NCBI RefSeq assembly: GCF_020386615.1
Contig: NZ_CP077769.1
Coordinates: 6,001,501-6,065,500 of the forward strand
Direction of reading: 5' to 3'
From: Chitinophaga pendula
Lineage (GTDB): Bacteria > Bacteroidota > Bacteroidia > Chitinophagales > Chitinophagaceae
DNA: 64,000 bases
Positions 19,175 through 28,975 of this stretch are shown piece after piece; position 1 is the stretch's first letter, and each line of letters opens with the position of its first letter. Made by a program: the position numbers and the translations under genes. The notes beneath the pieces were generated by a model. The model was not told the origin of the DNA. It searched no databases and was given only the letters and a program-made list of their open reading frames with translations.

Positions 19175-19916
19175 TCTGCTGGATTTGTTCGCTTGTTTTG
19201 CCAAAACGCCTTTCTCTTTTTTGGAAGTTCAAAATAGCCTCGTAGAGGTTTTCTTTGCGAAAGTCAGGCCAGCGGGTATCTGTGAAATACAGTTCCGCGT
19301 AAGCCAGTTGGTATAATAAAAAGTTACTGATCCTGTATTCTCCGCTAGTCCGGATGATAAGTTCAGGGTCTGGCAATTTTGCAGTGCAGAGGTATTGCTG
19401 CCACATATCAGGTGATATATCTGCTGGTTGCAGTTTTCCGTCTTTTACGTCTTGCGCAATGTTGCGGGCAGCATTAACGATCTCCCAACGCGCGCTGTAA
19501 CTCAACGCCATCACCAGATTCAGGCCGGTATTGCCTGCCGTTAATGCAATCGCCTCATCCATTTCTGCTTTGCAGTGAGGAGGCAACATATTCATGTCCC
19601 CAATGACATGCAGCCTTATGTTGTTCTTGGTAAGCGTGGCCACCTCCTTACGGATAGTATTGACCAACAGCTCCATAATACCGTTTACTTCGTATTCTGG
19701 GCGGTCCCAGTTTTCGGTCGAAAAAGCATACAAAGTCAGGTAACCAATACCCAACTCCGCACAGGTTTCCGCAATGGTCCGCACACTTTCAACCCCTTCA
19801 TGATGACCATACAGCCTGTCCTGTCCACGCTCTTTCGCCCACCTCCCATTGCCATCCATAATGATAGCGATATGGCGTGGTAACCGTTGTAAGTCCAAAG
19901 AATCCTTCAAGCTCAT
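19155..19916 (-). CDS. uppS: Isoprenyl transferase (undecaprenyl diphosphate synthase)
   Basis: A 253-residue cis-prenyltransferase that makes the C55 carrier for peptidoglycan and O-antigen. Catalytic motif HIAIIMDGNGRWA has Asp21; downstream LTLYAFSTENWDRP and LIIRTSGEYRISNFLLYQLAYAEL are diagnostic. The C-terminus overlaps bamA. A promoter is visible about 60 bp upstream, so uppS begins the bamA-ompH-ompH unit. Confidence 0.97.
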   Translation of the reverse strand: MSLKDSLDLQRLPRHIAIIMDGNGRWAKERGQDRLYGHHEGVESVRTIAETCAELGIGYLTLYAFSTENWDRPEYEVNGIMELLVNTIRKEVATLTKNNIRLHVIGDMNMLPPHCKAEMDEAIALTAGNTGLNLVMALSYSARWEIVNAARNIAQDVKDGKLQPADISPDMWQQYLCTAKLPDPELIIRTSGEYRISNFLLYQLAYAELYFTDTRWPDFRKENLYEAILNFQKRERRFGKTSEQIQQNEEIIS

Positions 19917-19974
19917 GAGTGTTCAGGCGTATTAAAACTGGTAATAACAGATTCACTAAAAGTGTGCAAAGATA

Positions 19975-20004
19975 CAAAAATAGATATATGCCTTTCCTGG
20001 CAAA
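19975..20004 (-). promoter_or_regulatory. Promoter of the uppS-bamA-ompH unit
   Basis: On the minus strand TTTG (20001-20004), 18 nt, then TATTTTTG (19975-19982). A second overlapping -7-like TATCTTTG lies at 19967-19974. The distance to the uppS ATG is about 58 bp. Confidence 0.65.
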
Positions 20005-20223
20005 ACAGGCAAAGGTGTTTTAACGTAGTTTTAACAGCGGAATCCCCTACCAGTGGGCATTATCGAGCAATCGACCTCCCACGGAAATGTTACAAAAACC
20101 CCTTTTTACCTTCCTTTTACATGGGAATTTTTCTAGATATTTCAGGCAAATAAACCGATGAGCCACCCATTTTTAACGATAGGTAGCCACTCACACAATT
20201 AGACACCTCCTTAAATAATTTTA
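20005..20223. other. Gap between porG-like gene and uppS
   Basis: No supported gene. It contains imperfect GAGCCACC / GGTAGCCACTC repeats near 20159-20192 that could fold after the porG-like stop, but the pairing is poor and no T-run follows. Confidence 0.3.
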
Positions 20224-21093
20224 TTAAAACTTACAACGATATGTTGTGAATAGAAAGCTGAAAGTCAATTCAATAGTAGCAAACTGGTCCTTATCACGGC
20301 TGTTCCCGCGCTGCCGCCCCGCTACCCCGATCCGGTCGCCGGTCGCATAAGAACGATCCTGCAACAGATATGCTACCGTCGGCGTTCCGTCAGGTTTATT
20401 GGGAAATACCGCCGGCCCGGCATAAGTCGTACTGACATCATCCAGGTAGTCCGTCTGCGTAAACCGGAAAAGCACCTCCAACCCTACATTGACGCTACGG
20501 GAAATATTATATTTAAATCCCCCTCCCAACAGCCAGGCATAAGAGACTAAACTGTAAGGCTTACGGTCCGGATACATAGCAGAACCCTGCCCCTCCGTAC
20601 GCAAAGGCTGTAAACTGTACTTCGTGCCGTCCAGGTAAGCATAGGGATTAAAGGTGAAAACACTGGCCCCGCCCGTGAAATAAGGCGAAAACCTGTACTC
20701 CTGGCTACCTGGCTCAAAACGGAAAAAGTTAAAATCCCCTTGTATAGCCAGTTCCCCTAGGTTAGTATTAAAACTCAGGTTACGACGACGCTGAAAATCA
20801 TTTTTATTGTAAATATCAGAATACCCCAGCTGCATAAACCGGAGATGCGCCCTTACGCCCACATAATCATTCAGGTATTTGCGGTAAAACACCCCAATAG
20901 CAGGTTTAGGCCGGTTGATAGCCCCCCGGGTGTTAAGATCTCCAAAATAATGGGCGCCTCCTACCGAAAATCCCAACTCCCCCGTATACTCCAATTCATT
21001 CTGCGCAAAAGAAGGGAGGGAAAATAGGGATCCCGCCAATAAAAGACCGGATAGTAATATCCGCTTAGGATTAAAAATAGGTATCTGCTTCAT
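20224..21093 (-). CDS. DUF6089 / PorG-like outer membrane protein
   Basis: A 289-residue outer membrane beta-barrel starting at MKQIPIFNPKRILLSGLLL with signal peptide ending SFAQ-NELEYTGELGFSVGGAHYFGDLN. That 'GElGfsvGgahYfGDlN' opening is typical of DUF6089; PorG of the type IX secretion system belongs to this group. An ATG 19 codons upstream (21150) would precede the signal peptide and is disfavoured. The order nadK-porG-uppS-bamA-ompH is the usual one in Bacteroidota, which supports the call. Confidence 0.85.
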   Translation of the reverse strand: MKQIPIFNPKRILLSGLLLAGSLFSLPSFAQNELEYTGELGFSVGGAHYFGDLNTRGAINRPKPAIGVFYRKYLNDYVGVRAHLRFMQLGYSDIYNKNDFQRRRNLSFNTNLGELAIQGDFNFFRFEPGSQEYRFSPYFTGGASVFTFNPYAYLDGTKYSLQPLRTEGQGSAMYPDRKPYSLVSYAWLLGGGFKYNISRSVNVGLEVLFRFTQTDYLDDVSTTYAGPAVFPNKPDGTPTVAYLLQDRSYATGDRIGVAGRQRGNSRDKDQFATIELTFSFLFTTYRCKF

Positions 21094-21184
21094 ACTGTCC
21101 TTCTTAAAAACGCAATAGTCCCTACTTTTGGTATTAAGAAAATTAAACAAATGTAATTAAAAAAATGTGACATGTTACTGACAG

Positions 21185-22078
21185 CTATACACGCCAGGAG
21201 GTATTTCTTGCATCAATCCCCCAAAGCAACTTATTTCGTAAGGTATTCAGGAAGTTACCCTCTTCCAGCCGCAGCAGATTAAACGTGAACCGTTCCTTCT
21301 TAACAGCCAGCTGTACCGTGTTATCAATTGTTTCCATACGGGAATCCAATGTGCAAAGGAATTGATCACTTCGCCCCTCTACCTCAAAAGAAATGACATT
21401 ATCATCCGGAACAATAATAGGTCGCACATTCAGATTATGAGGAGCAACCGGGGTAATAACAATGCTGCCAGCCTCGGGAAAAACAATAGGCCCACCGCAG
21501 CTTAGAGAATAACCAGTAGAACCGGTAGGCGTCGATACGATCAGACCATCCGCCCAATAGGTGTTAAGGAACTCACCATTCAGATAGGTATGTATCTTCA
21601 CCATCGCAGAGGTGTCCTTCTTATGAATAGTAAACTCATTCAACGCATAAGGTACATCGCCGAATAAGGGAATATTGGCATCCAAGTGCAGCAGTGCCCG
21701 CTTCTCCACCATATAGGTACGGTTCAACAAAGCCTGTACCGCCGTATGTATCTCCTCTTTACCAATAGATGCCAGAAAACCGAGACGACCAAAGTTGATC
21801 CCCGCCACCGGTATATTTTTATCCCGTACATAACATACCGTGTCCAGTAATGTCCCATCTCCCCCAAGGCTTATCAGCAGATCGATCCTGCCATGCAGAT
21901 CCTCCGCCCTGGAAAATAATGCCGGTTCCTTTCCCCATTTTATATGGGCCTTAATACTACTGTAAAACGGCTCATATACCAGGATCTCTATATCCTCCCG
22001 TAGCAACTGATCCAGCAAAAACTGTATACTTCCCAGATCTTCTGTAATAAACCCTCGACTATATAACGCTATCTGCAT
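21185..22078 (-). CDS. nadK: NAD kinase
   Basis: A 297-residue ATP-dependent NAD kinase. Key motifs: LGGDGTLLDT (GGDG at 72-75), VAGINFGRLGFLA, the ligand motif TPTGSTGYSLSCGGPIVFPE, and ITPVAPHNLNVRP. It makes NADP in the cytosol. It sits in the conserved envelope cluster upstream of the porG-like gene. Confidence 0.97.
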   Translation of the reverse strand: MQIALYSRGFITEDLGSIQFLLDQLLREDIEILVYEPFYSSIKAHIKWGKEPALFSRAEDLHGRIDLLISLGGDGTLLDTVCYVRDKNIPVAGINFGRLGFLASIGKEEIHTAVQALLNRTYMVEKRALLHLDANIPLFGDVPYALNEFTIHKKDTSAMVKIHTYLNGEFLNTYWADGLIVSTPTGSTGYSLSCGGPIVFPEAGSIVITPVAPHNLNVRPIIVPDDNVISFEVEGRSDQFLCTLDSRMETIDNTVQLAVKKERFTFNLLRLEEGNFLNTLRNKLLWGIDARNTSWRV

Positions 22079-22160
22079 AATTATTTGGCTGAATATTAAT
22101 ACCGGATAATTGGATACTCCGGAAAGGCCAGCCCGTTACAACAGGCCTGCCATGGCTATC

Positions 22161-23585
22161 TCACATATCTAGCTGACCGTGTAAAAATAGCCCTTTTTGA
22201 CCTAACTGGTTCATACTATACTCCAGCCGGAGACAAGCATCGTAAAAGGTGACAATATCTAAACCGACCCCGCCGGTATATAACAGACGATTGTTCAGAG
22301 GACCACCAGGAAACTTACTGTAGCCATATCCCACATCCCCGTAAATTTTGGCCATCAGACGAATAGGTACGGTATTGAATTTCTTCGGAACGATCGGCAA
22401 ATGCATCTTGAATGCCGCCATTTCACGTCGCAAGGTAGACTTAAAAATCGCATAACTGGTACCATCTACCACATAATATTCGAGCCCCCGCAAATAATCA
22501 TCCATATACCCGATCGCCCGTTGATTGATATAAGGCTGGTCTGCCGGAAATTTGGCTTGTGCCCGTATGCCCAATGCCGCATAGGTCTTCCTGAATAGCT
22601 CCCAATATCTTATCGCCTTCAGGTGAATACGTACATGACTGATATCATCAAAAGGCGGAATACCTTGCTTGCTGATATCCGCTTCGAGACTAACCCCCTT
22701 CAACGGATACTGCCAGCTATCTGCCTTGATATAACTTACCCGGTACATCAGATCCAGGTATTGCACCCGGTGCCGGCCATTGCCCAGATAATCCGGATTA
22801 CGGATCACCACAGAATCGCTCACCTTCTCAAAATTATAAGACAGGATCACCTGGTGCCGGGTATTGATCGCCCGCCGGTAAGTATAGGTAAGCGCAGCTG
22901 TATATTGCTGTCGCTGAAACTCCCGTTTCCTGAAAAATTGCTGCTTATTCTCGACCGTACTGTCATTCACTTCCCTGTTGCGGGAATAGGCAAAGGAAAA
23001 TCCTAACCCATGCCGGTACCGTTTGTCTATGTACGGCAAATTGTAAGCGGCGCCGATACGTTGTGTATAGCCCAGTTGTACCTCGGCGCTAAGCCGGTCG
23101 TTACGGCCGGTCATATTCTCCTGGTAACCTTTCACCCCTACGTTCACCCTGTCCAGACTCCTCTTCTGCTCCACCCACCATTGGTTAAAGTTTCGATCTG
23201 CCAACTTGAATATCGGAAACGCAAACGTATACCACCGCTCCCATACCTCGAATACAATATCCGCATGATCCCCCGACCAATTCCTGATATTTGCCGTCAC
23301 ATTCAGGAACAGGGACGTGTTGAGCAGCTGCTTACGGCGCTCTTCCAATACTTCCGATAACTCACGCAGATAAATGGTATCCCCGGGTACTGTGCTTAAC
23401 TCCCGGAGTATAATAGAGGTCCTGGTCTTCTTATTTCCCTGGATAAGTACTTCACGAACTACAATATAAGAAGTGTCCTGCCTGACCGGAGTGGCGGCGG
23501 GGGATGGCTCCGTCTGCTGGGCAGCAGCAAGCAAGGGTCCAAACAGGAGGCAACATAGGCTTATCCAATATCGCAAACTATTCAT
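22161..23585 (-). CDS. Omp85/BamA-TamA family outer membrane protein
   Basis: About 474 residues from the ATG at 23583-23585 (MNSLRYWISLCCLLFGPLLAAAQQ). One POTRA-like domain near 45-115 (VREVLIQGNKKTRTSIILREL, GDTIYLRELSEVLEERRKQL) is followed by a beta barrel with an Omp85-type C-terminus (YDACLRLEYSMNQLGQKGLFLHGQLDM). Much shorter than BamA. The role is unproven; small Omp85 proteins with one POTRA can transport or insert proteins. It lies 75 bp downstream of the CBS gene and upstream of nadK. Confidence 0.8.
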   Translation of the reverse strand: MNSLRYWISLCCLLFGPLLAAAQQTEPSPAATPVRQDTSYIVVREVLIQGNKKTRTSIILRELSTVPGDTIYLRELSEVLEERRKQLLNTSLFLNVTANIRNWSGDHADIVFEVWERWYTFAFPIFKLADRNFNQWWVEQKRSLDRVNVGVKGYQENMTGRNDRLSAEVQLGYTQRIGAAYNLPYIDKRYRHGLGFSFAYSRNREVNDSTVENKQQFFRKREFQRQQYTAALTYTYRRAINTRHQVILSYNFEKVSDSVVIRNPDYLGNGRHRVQYLDLMYRVSYIKADSWQYPLKGVSLEADISKQGIPPFDDISHVRIHLKAIRYWELFRKTYAALGIRAQAKFPADQPYINQRAIGYMDDYLRGLEYYVVDGTSYAIFKSTLRREMAAFKMHLPIVPKKFNTVPIRLMAKIYGDVGYGYSKFPGGPLNNRLLYTGGVGLDIVTFYDACLRLEYSMNQLGQKGLFLHGQLDM

Positions 23586-23660
23586 TGTAGGTCCGACAGT
23601 AAACAGTGAGGTAGTTATATAAAGAAAGATGTGCACCGATACACGGACAAGCTCCCGACC

Positions 23661-24323
23661 TTACATGCTGATATAGTTCATCAACAGGTCATAGTTCTTT
23701 TTCAACAGATCTTCCTCCTGTTCTTCTGAGATCGTGTATTTTATAATGTAGTTAAATCGCTCGAAGGTAGCTATCAGGCTGTGCAGCTCCAGACGGTTCG
23801 TCTTCAGCAGTACTTCCAGCCGGCCGGTGCTAGGGTTAGTGATAGTGTTAACACTTAACAATGAAACATCATTTGACTCAGCAATACGGGCAATCTCACT
23901 TAGGCTGTAATCACGGGGATCAAGATCCAGTGCCAGGATACCCCCGACCTCCTTCACCCCGTTCAGCTGCGCTAAAGTACCCAACAGATTATCCTTAGTG
24001 ATCATACCCAGGTATTCATTCTCCTTGGTCACCACAGGTATGGCACTGAGCTTCAGGTCATAAAACAACTTCAGGGCCTCAAACAAATGCGCATTTTCCA
24101 GGATGGCAGGCTTCACCCCATTGTACTCCATAGCTTCCAATAAGGTATCCGGCTCTTCCAGGTCCAGAATATCATCTTCTTCCACCAACGCCATATAACG
24201 GTTCTCTACCACCATCGGAAGTTGCGTAAGATGATATTCATTCATCAGGCGCAACGCCCTGGATGCAGCATCCATCGGATGTAACACCGGTATAACCGTC
24301 GATATGAGTTCACGTGCCAGCAT
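23661..24323 (-). CDS. CBS-domain protein
   Basis: A 220-residue cytosolic protein with two tandem CBS modules (about 1-60 and 68-125: LSAIPVVTKENEYLGMITKDNLL), likely binding an adenine nucleotide. The C-terminal half (about 128-205, VGGILALDLDPRDYSLSEIARIAESNDVSLLSVNTI) looks ACT-like. It resembles AcuB-type proteins. Substrate and target are not evident. Confidence 0.88.
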   Translation of the reverse strand: MLARELISTVIPVLHPMDAASRALRLMNEYHLTQLPMVVENRYMALVEEDDILDLEEPDTLLEAMEYNGVKPAILENAHLFEALKLFYDLKLSAIPVVTKENEYLGMITKDNLLGTLAQLNGVKEVGGILALDLDPRDYSLSEIARIAESNDVSLLSVNTITNPSTGRLEVLLKTNRLELHSLIATFERFNYIIKYTISEEQEEDLLKKNYDLLMNYISM

Positions 24324-24601
24324 GATACAATTCTATTCTTCTACAATAATAACAAAGAATATTCCAATAGCGTACAAAATAGATGTGAAATTATGGTAAC
24401 AATGCCCATTCGCTTATCCCTGTCCGTTAGTAGCTCTTCCTATTAAAGTTACGTTGAATCACAGCTTAAAGATTGCAGGCGTGTAAAATTTCCTGGCTAT
24501 TTATCTGCATAATCCCTGGGAGAATGGGAATATTCCACCGTGTGATTAATCCGCCAATACCATTAACGCATATATTTTCACACAAAGTATACCAACCTGT
24601 G

Positions 24602-25147
24602 CTATGATTTTGCCTGAATAGCCGCCGCTGCCTTGTCAAAAAAAGATTCAAGTGTAGTAAACATGTCCTTGAATGCAGGGATCAATTTACCGACACCATT
24701 CATCACAGCTGGTCCAATAGGAGAAATGTAGGGGTAAACGACAGATTGGAGTTTCACTTCGGGGCTCAGCCAGTACAGCTGATTAGCGATCCACAACAAT
24801 ACACTGTACAGAATAGTAAAAATACCGGCATATAGTAAGATACCCCCCAGCTTGTTAAGCCATCCCAACATCACAGCCTCTACTATTTTCTGAATGGCAA
24901 TAGCGCCTATACGCACCACCACTACCACAGCAAGGAACAATAAAATGAAGCAAAGTACAGGCAACCACCGGCTTTGTATCTCCCAGTGCTCCTGGGCATA
25001 CAAAGCAGCGACAGTAGTCAGCTTCAATGCCGCTGCCGTCCCTAACAGTACCGCTACAAAAGAAAATACCGCGACGATAAGGCCGCGGGTAAATCCTTTA
25101 TAAATAGCCAGCACAAGTAGGATGGCAAAAATGATATCTATGCCCAT
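24602..25147 (-). CDS. CvpA family membrane protein
   Basis: A 181-residue inner membrane protein with four hydrophobic segments (about 5-40, 62-85, 100-122). It opens with IDIIFAILLVLAIYKGFTRGLIVAVFSFVAVLLG, the CvpA signature. Family members are linked to colicin V production and envelope homeostasis. It is 17 bp after the YqeY-like gene on the same strand. Confidence 0.9.
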   Translation of the reverse strand: MGIDIIFAILLVLAIYKGFTRGLIVAVFSFVAVLLGTAAALKLTTVAALYAQEHWEIQSRWLPVLCFILLFLAVVVVVRIGAIAIQKIVEAVMLGWLNKLGGILLYAGIFTILYSVLLWIANQLYWLSPEVKLQSVVYPYISPIGPAVMNGVGKLIPAFKDMFTTLESFFDKAAAAIQAKS

Positions 25148-25164
25148 AACAGCAGCAGGATGGC

Positions 25165-25617
25165 CTATTTAGCCAACAACTCCTTTACGAGTGCAGAGAT
25201 AGCTTTACCGTCAGCTTTTCCAGCCAGTTGCTTGGTAGCCACTCCCATCACCTTACCCATATCGGCAGGGCTGGATGCACCGCTTTCACTGATGATCTGC
25301 GCCACAGCAGCACGCAATTCAGCTTCGCTCATCTGCTTCGGCAGATATTGCTCTATCACTGCCAGCTCCTCTTCCTCTTTCACTGCCAGGTCTTCCCGCT
25401 GTTGCTGACGGAAGATATCCAGAGAATCCTTCCGTTGCTTTGCCAGCTTCTGTAATAATTTGCTCTCTTCCGCCTCAGACAGATCGCCCGTAGATCCCTC
25501 TGCTGTCTTAGCCAGCAGAATAGCCGCCTTAATGGCACGCAATGCACGCAGTTCCGCCTCGCTTTTGGCCAGCATCGCCTTCTTAATGGCGTCGTTTATC
25601 GTTAATTCCAGTGACAT
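25165..25617 (-). CDS. GatB/YqeY domain protein
   Basis: A 150-residue helical protein with the YqeY pattern: INDAIKKAMLAKSEAELRALRAIKAAI, EELAVIEQYLPKQMSEAELRAAVAQII, and the end DGKAISALVKELL. It resembles the tRNA-binding tail domain of GatB. Function in cells is not settled. It forms a short unit with cvpA and gldC. Confidence 0.94.
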   Translation of the reverse strand: MSLELTINDAIKKAMLAKSEAELRALRAIKAAILLAKTAEGSTGDLSEAEESKLLQKLAKQRKDSLDIFRQQQREDLAVKEEEELAVIEQYLPKQMSEAELRAAVAQIISESGASSPADMGKVMGVATKQLAGKADGKAISALVKELLAK

Positions 25618-25660
25618 AGTATTTTTTTTACGGTTAATCGGATGAACAGATTAATGAGCC

Positions 25661-26005
25661 TTACTGCTCCTTCGCCTGCTTGTCTTCGAATTTCTTCAGA
25701 AAATCTTTGGCGAAAGCCCGCAGATCATCCGCCTGATCGGTATAGTTAGTAGCTCTCTTGTAAGTATCAGCCATCGTCATCAACGTCTGATAAAAGAAAT
25801 CAGCCATTTCGTCTACCATCATGCTTTTGGTCCAAAGGTCAATGCGAAGGGCAGACTTCTCTCCACTATCCCAAAAAGCCACCATCATGGCTTTAGCCTC
25901 GTTCAAGCGCTCCGCACTACTGTCAGTCGCACTCCACTGGATTTTCTCCGGCACTTTATTATCATCCAGCCCTACCTGTATTTGAATGGTCGATGTCTTT
26001 CCCAT
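25661..26005 (-). CDS. gldC: Gliding motility protein GldC
   Basis: A 114-residue soluble protein matching GldC throughout: STIQIQVGLDDNKVPEKIQWSATD, then AKAMMVAFWD, LRIDLWTKSMMVDEMADFFYQTLMTMADTY and the acidic/lysine-rich tail. GldC supports gliding and is widespread in Bacteroidota. A -7-like TATTTTTG lies at 26032-26039 on this strand, about 27 bp upstream of the ATG. Confidence 0.95.
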   Translation of the reverse strand: MGKTSTIQIQVGLDDNKVPEKIQWSATDSSAERLNEAKAMMVAFWDSGEKSALRIDLWTKSMMVDEMADFFYQTLMTMADTYKRATNYTDQADDLRAFAKDFLKKFEDKQAKEQ

Positions 26006-26085
26006 AGTAATCCTTCTCTTTTTTTAGATCGCAAAAATAATGATTTAATAAGCGTATCCTATCAGCCAACGCAAAAGGTTCCCAA

Positions 26086-27174
26086 TTACCGGCCCAGCAA
26101 TACGTCCATACTACTGCCTTCATGAGGTGAGATCCTCTGTAACAGGCCGTTACGCAGCGTTTCGTCCTTATATACCCTGGCCATATTATCTGCCAATTCC
26201 TCCAGCTGGGCAGGATTACAATATAAGGCCGCCTCCCCTCCCGCTTCACGGGCCGCTGCACTGTCAATCGCGATCACCGGTACCTGGCAGGCGCCGGCAT
26301 ATAATATCGGCATAGCCAGCCCATCAAATCGCGCCGTATGTACCAATGCATAGGCGCCCCCAATCAGTTGCGCCAGCAAAGCATGATCTGCCTCTTTCAA
26401 CCACACCACATCCTGCCGGAAACGATAACTCTCCAGCGAAGCGATCAGCTCCGCACCTGCCGCCATAGCACGCCCTACCAATACCAGCTTCATATTCGAC
26501 CGGTGACGCTTCTTCAAAAACGAAAATGCTTTTAACAAGGGCAATATATTGTTACGGGGATGCATACTGCCTACCGCAATAAAATACTCTACACCACCTG
26601 CATGGGCACGCTTCACCGCTTCCCGCTCCTCCCACTCCAATGGCCGGTAATCCGCCGGAACCGCCGGAACAACCCGCTCCACCTGCTGTAAAGTGGGATA
26701 ATGCGTACGCAGATCATCCACCAGGTATTGGGACACCACAGCGATCCGCTGTGCCGCACGAATAGACCGGTCTAACTGCTGCTTTTTCCTGCGTTGTGCA
26801 CTGGCAGACTCCCCGGCTACCCCATGCAGAAAAGAAAGATCCCGGATCAACAAACTACCGGGCAACTTACTCCGCAATGGCAGGCTACCGTTCATTCCCA
26901 ATAACATCTCAGCACGTTGGGCCTTCAGCACCTTAGGCAAAGACCACTCTCTCCACCGGTACTGACTGAACAAAGTACTCCCCGTCAAAGGAAGCACCAC
27001 CCAGGATACATGCTCCGGCCATATCCTGTCCAACGCTAACTGCCGGTCCGTGATCAGAATAAACTGATGCTCCGGATGATCACTACAAAGGCGAAACAAT
27101 ATCTCTGTCGCCACATTGCCATTATCCGCTGCACTGTCTTGTAACAGACTCGCGGCGTTTACTGCTATACGCAT
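26086..27174 (-). CDS. Family 1/4 glycosyltransferase
   Basis: A 362-residue GT-B fold enzyme. The C-terminal donor domain shows FIAVGSMHPRNNILPLLKAFSFLKKRH, LVLVGRAMAAGAE, and the nucleotide-sugar segment HTARFDGLAMPILYAGACQVPVIA followed by GEAALYCNP. Expected to transfer a sugar to a glycan or lipid in the cytosol. It has its own promoter upstream and probably stands alone. Confidence 0.9.
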   Translation of the reverse strand: MRIAVNAASLLQDSAADNGNVATEILFRLCSDHPEHQFILITDRQLALDRIWPEHVSWVVLPLTGSTLFSQYRWREWSLPKVLKAQRAEMLLGMNGSLPLRSKLPGSLLIRDLSFLHGVAGESASAQRRKKQQLDRSIRAAQRIAVVSQYLVDDLRTHYPTLQQVERVVPAVPADYRPLEWEEREAVKRAHAGGVEYFIAVGSMHPRNNILPLLKAFSFLKKRHRSNMKLVLVGRAMAAGAELIASLESYRFRQDVVWLKEADHALLAQLIGGAYALVHTARFDGLAMPILYAGACQVPVIAIDSAAAREAGGEAALYCNPAQLEELADNMARVYKDETLRNGLLQRISPHEGSSMDVLLGR

Positions 27175-27198
27175 ACGCTGTTAATAATCTACCGGCTG

Positions 27199-27232
27199 CA
27201 AACCTAAGCAAAATTGAGCGGGCATATACAAA
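27199..27232 (-). promoter_or_regulatory. Promoter of the glycosyltransferase gene
   Basis: On the minus strand TTTG (27229-27232), 22 nt, TAGGTTTG (27199-27206), about 25 bp upstream of the ATG. Confidence 0.55.
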
Positions 27233-27238
27233 AACAAT

Positions 27239-27271
27239 AGCCACCAGACGTCCGTAAAGGTGCTGGTGGCT
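27239..27271 (-). terminator. Terminator of the 140-residue lipoprotein gene
   Basis: AGCCACCAG and CTGGTGGCT form a perfect 9-bp stem; on the minus strand ATTGTTTTTG follows. Confidence 0.75.
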
Positions 27272-27326
27272 CTAGGAATTATCAACAGGGTTATCGGGAA
27301 TAATGATATGTAAAGCCTGCAGGCCG

Positions 27327-27749
27327 CTATTTCTTTAATGTAATACGGAATTCCTTAAACACCGTATTCTGTGGCTTATCCTTCGAACTCACCTTTACCC
27401 TCACCAAGCAGGTACGGGCAAACTCCAATCCACTCACACTTACATCCACCGGCGTAGCCTTGGTCGGCGCTACCGGAGGCTGCGCTATAGATTGCCCACC
27501 AGGATCAGTCACCGCCGTGATCTCCACTACGATCCCACTTTCCGGCATCTTGGAAGTCAACAACACCTTAAAAGGATGACTGGCTCCCAATGCCTCATTA
27601 TAAGTCCCTTCCTGTACTCCATCCAGATTGAAAGCAATGCCTTCTTCCGTCTGATTAGGGGTAGGATTATCCTTATTTTTCTTTTTACAAGAAACAATAC
27701 CGATCGTTAACAGGGTGAAAAAAACGAATAGGATAGGTCTGAGTGGCAT
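27327..27749 (-). CDS. Small lipoprotein of unknown function
   Basis: A 140-residue protein with a lipoprotein signal (MPLRPILFVFFTLLTIGIVSC-KKK). The mature part reads like a single immunoglobulin-like or beta-sandwich domain (HPFKVLLTSKMPESGIVVEITAVTD...FKEFRITLKK). No family recognised. It is flanked by a terminator and the ABC permease gene, with no clear functional partner. Confidence 0.75.
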   Translation of the reverse strand: MPLRPILFVFFTLLTIGIVSCKKKNKDNPTPNQTEEGIAFNLDGVQEGTYNEALGASHPFKVLLTSKMPESGIVVEITAVTDPGGQSIAQPPVAPTKATPVDVSVSGLEFARTCLVRVKVSSKDKPQNTVFKEFRITLKK

Positions 27750-27811
27750 GTTGATCTTTTGGCTACCATAAAATTAAATAAATTTATCATACTACAAAAT
27801 CAGGCCGCCGC

Positions 27812-28918
27812 TTATTTATCCACGTGCTGACTCCGCACATCCAGTGCATCCCGCAATCCATTTCCCAATAAATTGAATGCCAGCACCATTAGCATAATAG
27901 CGATGCCAGGTACCAATGCCAGCAAAGGATTGTGCGTAATAATAAAGTTATAGTTCTCCTTGATCATTAGCCCCCAGGAAGGCTGTGGGGGCTGTACACC
28001 GACCCCTAAAAAGCTTAAACCAGCCTCCACCACAATTGCCGTGGCGAAATTACTGGCTGCCACCACCATCACCGGCCCCAGAATGTTCGGTAGAATATGC
28101 CGGACAATAGTTCGGGTATGACTATATCCCAATGCCCTCGTGGCTTCAATAAATTGCAACTCCCTCAAAGCAAGCACCTGCCCCCGGATAATACGGGCCA
28201 CATTTACCCACATCGTCAACCCTACCGCAATGAAGACCTGCCAGAAGCCTTTCCCCAACGCCAGGGTAATAGCGAATACTAGTAGTAAAGTAGGTACCGA
28301 CCAGATCACGTTGATCAACCACATGATCACATCGTCCGCCCATCCCCGGAAATATCCTGCTACAGCGCCCAGCAACACCCCTATCGTAAGCGAAATAACT
28401 ACCGCAATACAACCCACACTCAGGCTCACCCTTACCCCTACCAGCAAACGGCTCAAAATATCCCGGCCGAACTTGTCCGTCCCCAGCCAGAAGGTTTGTT
28501 TAAAAATACGCTCCGCCGCTATCTTTTGCCGTAAAGCGGCTACATCTTTGACCGGTTGCTCCTGCCCATACCATATCACCGACAATGGATACCTGGCCAT
28601 TACCTGTGTTTCCTCGTCTACATAACGCGCCACCAGCAGTACCGTGTCCTGAAATTGCCAGGACCGGATCGGCACCCACGTAAACGCAGATGGCGCACCA
28701 TATAACAGCCGCTCTCCCCATCCCACCGGCTCCACTGGCTGCTGCTTTTTGATCGCCAGCATCTGTATGCTGTAACCAGGACGCTGCCCACCGGTCTCCA
28801 AAGTCATCCGGTTGGCATAAGGCGTATGATCCGGCGCCAGCAGGTAGGCAAATATCCCCACCAGCACTGCCAGGATGATTATGTACAATCCCGCCATGGC
28901 ACCTTTATTACGCCGCAA
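27812..28918 (-). CDS. ABC transporter permease, OppC/DppC type
   Basis: A 368-residue inner membrane permease for peptides or nickel-like substrates. The N-terminal membrane helix (GLYIIILAVLVGIFAYLLAP) leads to a long periplasmic insert (about 30-140), then FWLGTDKFGRDILSRLLVGVRVSLSVG, the family landmark, five further helices, and the EAA loop (EATRALGYSHTRTIVRHILPNILGP). No OppB, ATPase or binding-protein gene lies next to it in this window. Confidence 0.9.
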   Translation of the reverse strand: MRRNKGAMAGLYIIILAVLVGIFAYLLAPDHTPYANRMTLETGGQRPGYSIQMLAIKKQQPVEPVGWGERLLYGAPSAFTWVPIRSWQFQDTVLLVARYVDEETQVMARYPLSVIWYGQEQPVKDVAALRQKIAAERIFKQTFWLGTDKFGRDILSRLLVGVRVSLSVGCIAVVISLTIGVLLGAVAGYFRGWADDVIMWLINVIWSVPTLLLVFAITLALGKGFWQVFIAVGLTMWVNVARIIRGQVLALRELQFIEATRALGYSHTRTIVRHILPNILGPVMVVAASNFATAIVVEAGLSFLGVGVQPPQPSWGLMIKENYNFIITHNPLLALVPGIAIMLMVLAFNLLGNGLRDALDVRSQHVDK

Positions 28919-28975
28919 GCGTCTCCACGATATATTATTGGTTTGATCGATGATATTTCGGTTGATAGTACTTCA

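Noticed and set aside
24466..24651. A 61-codon ORF overlapping the CvpA gene end
   Set aside because: No recognisable domain and mostly in an AT-rich intergenic area; weak support.
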